Shown: piece after piece, positions 5,573 through 6,603 of the stretch | How positions within the stretch are numbered: position 1 is the first letter of the stretch | How the letters are laid out: each line of letters opens with the position of its first letter | DNA from: Actinomycetota bacterium | GTDB lineage: Bacteria; Actinomycetota; Actinomycetes; Actinomycetales; Microbacteriaceae | Direction of reading: 5' to 3' | Assembly (NCBI GenBank): GCA_018895315.1 | Contig: JAHIOK010000343.1 | Location: 1-6,603, forward strand | DNA: 6,603 bases | Translations under genes and position numbers: made by a program | Notes under the pieces: model-generated | What the model saw: only the letters and a program-made list of their open reading frames with translations | Database searches by the model: none | What the model was told of the DNA's origin: nothing

Positions 5573-6015
5573 CGGTGCTCGGCGGTTTCCAGGCGGATGG
5601 ATCGACTGATCGCCTGACGCGCCCTCCGGCGGTCGCCGGCGCCGTCGTAAGCGAGCCCCAACCGGTACCAGGCACGCCAGCTGTCGGGTTCGGCCTGGAC
5701 GGCATCGCGGTACGCCGGGAACACGGCATCCCCGTCCGCCCGGATGACCCGCCCACTCGGTCGCACCGAGACCTCGTCGTCCGGCAGTGCGCCTTCGGCC
5801 TCGAGGCGGCGACCGAGGGCCTCCGCGCGGACGCCGAACATGATCTCGCGGACGAGTGCCCAGGCCGCGACCAACGGAAGCACCAGCAGCGCGAAGCCCA
5901 TAGCGACGCCGATCGGATCACCGCTGATGAGGAGCAGCCAGGCGCGCTGAGCGACCAGCACGATGTAGAGCGCGAGAAGCGCCGCCATGACGGCGACGCC
6001 GATGCGTGCGGTCAT
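5560..6015 (-). CDS. Two-TM protein with a C-terminal TPR unit
   Basis: I recognise the architecture of this 151-residue protein but not a function. Residues about 5-30 and 36-58 are hydrophobic and form two membrane segments joined by a short loop (SGDP). A charged linker follows (about 60-97). Residues 98-110 look like a half repeat, and 112-143 form one good tetratricopeptide unit with the Trp/Leu-Gly/Ala-Tyr/Gly-Asp/Ala spacing (WYRLGLAYDGAGD then RRRARQAISRSI). The basic, soluble tail is probably cytoplasmic and may bind a partner protein. The ATG at 6013-6015 overlaps the dapB stop as ATGA, so translation is probably coupled to dapB. Its TAG overlaps the stop of the convergent epimerase-like gene. 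A role in lysine synthesis is not indicated by the sequence itself. Confidence 0.8.
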   Translation of the reverse strand: MTARIGVAVMAALLALYIVLVAQRAWLLLISGDPIGVAMGFALLVLPLVAAWALVREIMFGVRAEALGRRLEAEGALPDDEVSVRPSGRVIRADGDAVFPAYRDAVQAEPDSWRAWYRLGLAYDGAGDRRRARQAISRSIRLETAEHRARS

Positions 6016-6603
6016 GCGCTGGTCGCGCGGGCGACCTGTCCTGGGACGCCCCCCTCGTCGAGCGGCGCGGCGGCGGCCGACCCGGGAAGACGCACGCCGA
6101 TGTCGAGGAAGCTGTCGAGGCCGATGCTGATCCCGCGCGCGTCGCGCGCTGCGGCGAGCGCGAGCCGGATGCCGGGGCCATACGCCAGTGCCGGCTCGAT
6201 CGTGTCATGCACGATCGTGAGCGACTCACCCTGGCCTGACAGCACGACCTCCTGGCGGGCGATCACTCCGGGCCGGCGCAGCGAGTGAATCGGAACGCTC
6301 GCGACCTGCTGCCCCCGGGCGCGCTGATCGACGTGCGGCGATTCGACGGGACCGACCCCCTGGCGCGCCGCGGCGATTACCTCCGCAGTACGCACCGCCG
6401 TGCCGCTCGGGGAGTCGACCTTGGTCTCGCGATGCGCCTCGACGATCTCGATCGACGGGAAGTACGGTGCGGCGACGGCGGCGAGCGCCGTGCCGATCAC
6501 CGATCCCAGCGAGAAGTTGGGGATGAAAACGGCGCCGGTGCCGGCGGCATCCACCAACGGCCGTACCAGAGCGATGCGCTCGGCGGACCAGCCTGAGGTG
6601 CCG
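6012..6603 (-). CDS. dapB: 4-hydroxy-tetrahydrodipicolinate reductase (DapB), 3' part
   Basis: This enzyme reduces the DapA product using NAD(P)H in the lysine/diaminopimelate pathway, in the cytoplasm. The visible 196 residues begin at GTSGW, the equivalent of the GTTG nucleotide-domain motif, and include the substrate loop IPNFSLGS. The catalytic segment EAHRETKVDSPSGTA lies at about residues 55-69 of the visible part. Catalytic His57 and Lys61 are kept, but the usual second His of the HHxxK signature is Arg58. About 75-100 N-terminal residues, with the GxxGxxG Rossmann motif, lie beyond the right edge. The usual actinobacterial end (GLDSFLDI) is followed by about 28 extra residues rich in Ala, Gly and Pro, judged against the remembered M. 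tuberculosis enzyme. An internal TTG at 6557 is not a credible start because the conserved GTSGW precedes it. It is coupled to the TPR gene by an ATGA overlap. Confidence 0.95.
   Translation of the reverse strand, partial: GTSGWSAERIALVRPLVDAAGTGAVFIPNFSLGSVIGTALAAVAAPYFPSIEIVEAHRETKVDSPSGTAVRTAEVIAAARQGVGPVESPHVDQRARGQQVASVPIHSLRRPGVIARQEVVLSGQGESLTIVHDTIEPALAYGPGIRLALAAARDARGISIGLDSFLDIGVRLPGSAAAAPLDEGGVPGQVARATSA

Noticed and set aside
5410..6288. A 292-codon plus-strand open frame opposite the TPR gene and dapB
   Set aside because: It is a shadow frame of two coupled minus-strand genes, one of them with clear DapB motifs.

Overview
The window looks like a chromosomal housekeeping segment from a high-GC actinobacterium, most likely Microbacteriaceae and probably Microbacterium or a close relative. 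The grounds are roughly 70% GC by eye, GTG and TTG starts, the actinobacterial-type proteins, and the gene order thyX, dapA, rnj. As I recall, that order also occurs in Mycobacterium tuberculosis (Rv2754c, Rv2753c, Rv2752c), with dapB (Rv2773c) in the wider neighbourhood. No mobile element, CRISPR array, RNA gene or clear transferred gene was seen, and coding density is near 97%.

Layout. Minus strand, right to left: the 3' part of dapB runs off the right edge and is coupled by an ATGA overlap to a small two-TM/TPR protein (5560-6603). Plus strand in the middle: a membrane-anchored thioredoxin-like protein, an OsmC-family peroxiredoxin and a TIGR01777-type NAD-binding protein (3732-5563). Minus strand on the left: thyX, a short-chain dehydrogenase, dapA and the first 349 codons of ribonuclease J, which runs off the left edge (1-3656). 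The plus-strand genes split what would otherwise be one minus-strand dapB-to-rnj block.

How the genes work together. dapA and dapB encode two consecutive steps of lysine/diaminopimelate synthesis (HTPA synthase, then its reductase). thyX makes dTMP with a flavin and folate. rnj is a central RNA-processing and decay nuclease. The plus-strand unit has a thiol-redox flavour (CXXC thioredoxin fold plus two-cysteine OsmC).

No new defence or mobile system is visible. The points worth attention are non-coding: TANNNT hexamers 6-8 nt before the starts of thyX, dapA and the thioredoxin gene, suggesting leaderless transcripts; two perfect 8-bp hairpins in the 75-nt dapA-rnj gap, one abutting the rnj ribosome binding site; a GC hairpin whose loop holds the overlapping stop codons of two convergent genes; and a strong excess of the hexamer GGATGC/GCATCC throughout. 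Within proteins, substitutions are seen in the DapB HH motif and in the SDR catalytic-tetrad Asn position.
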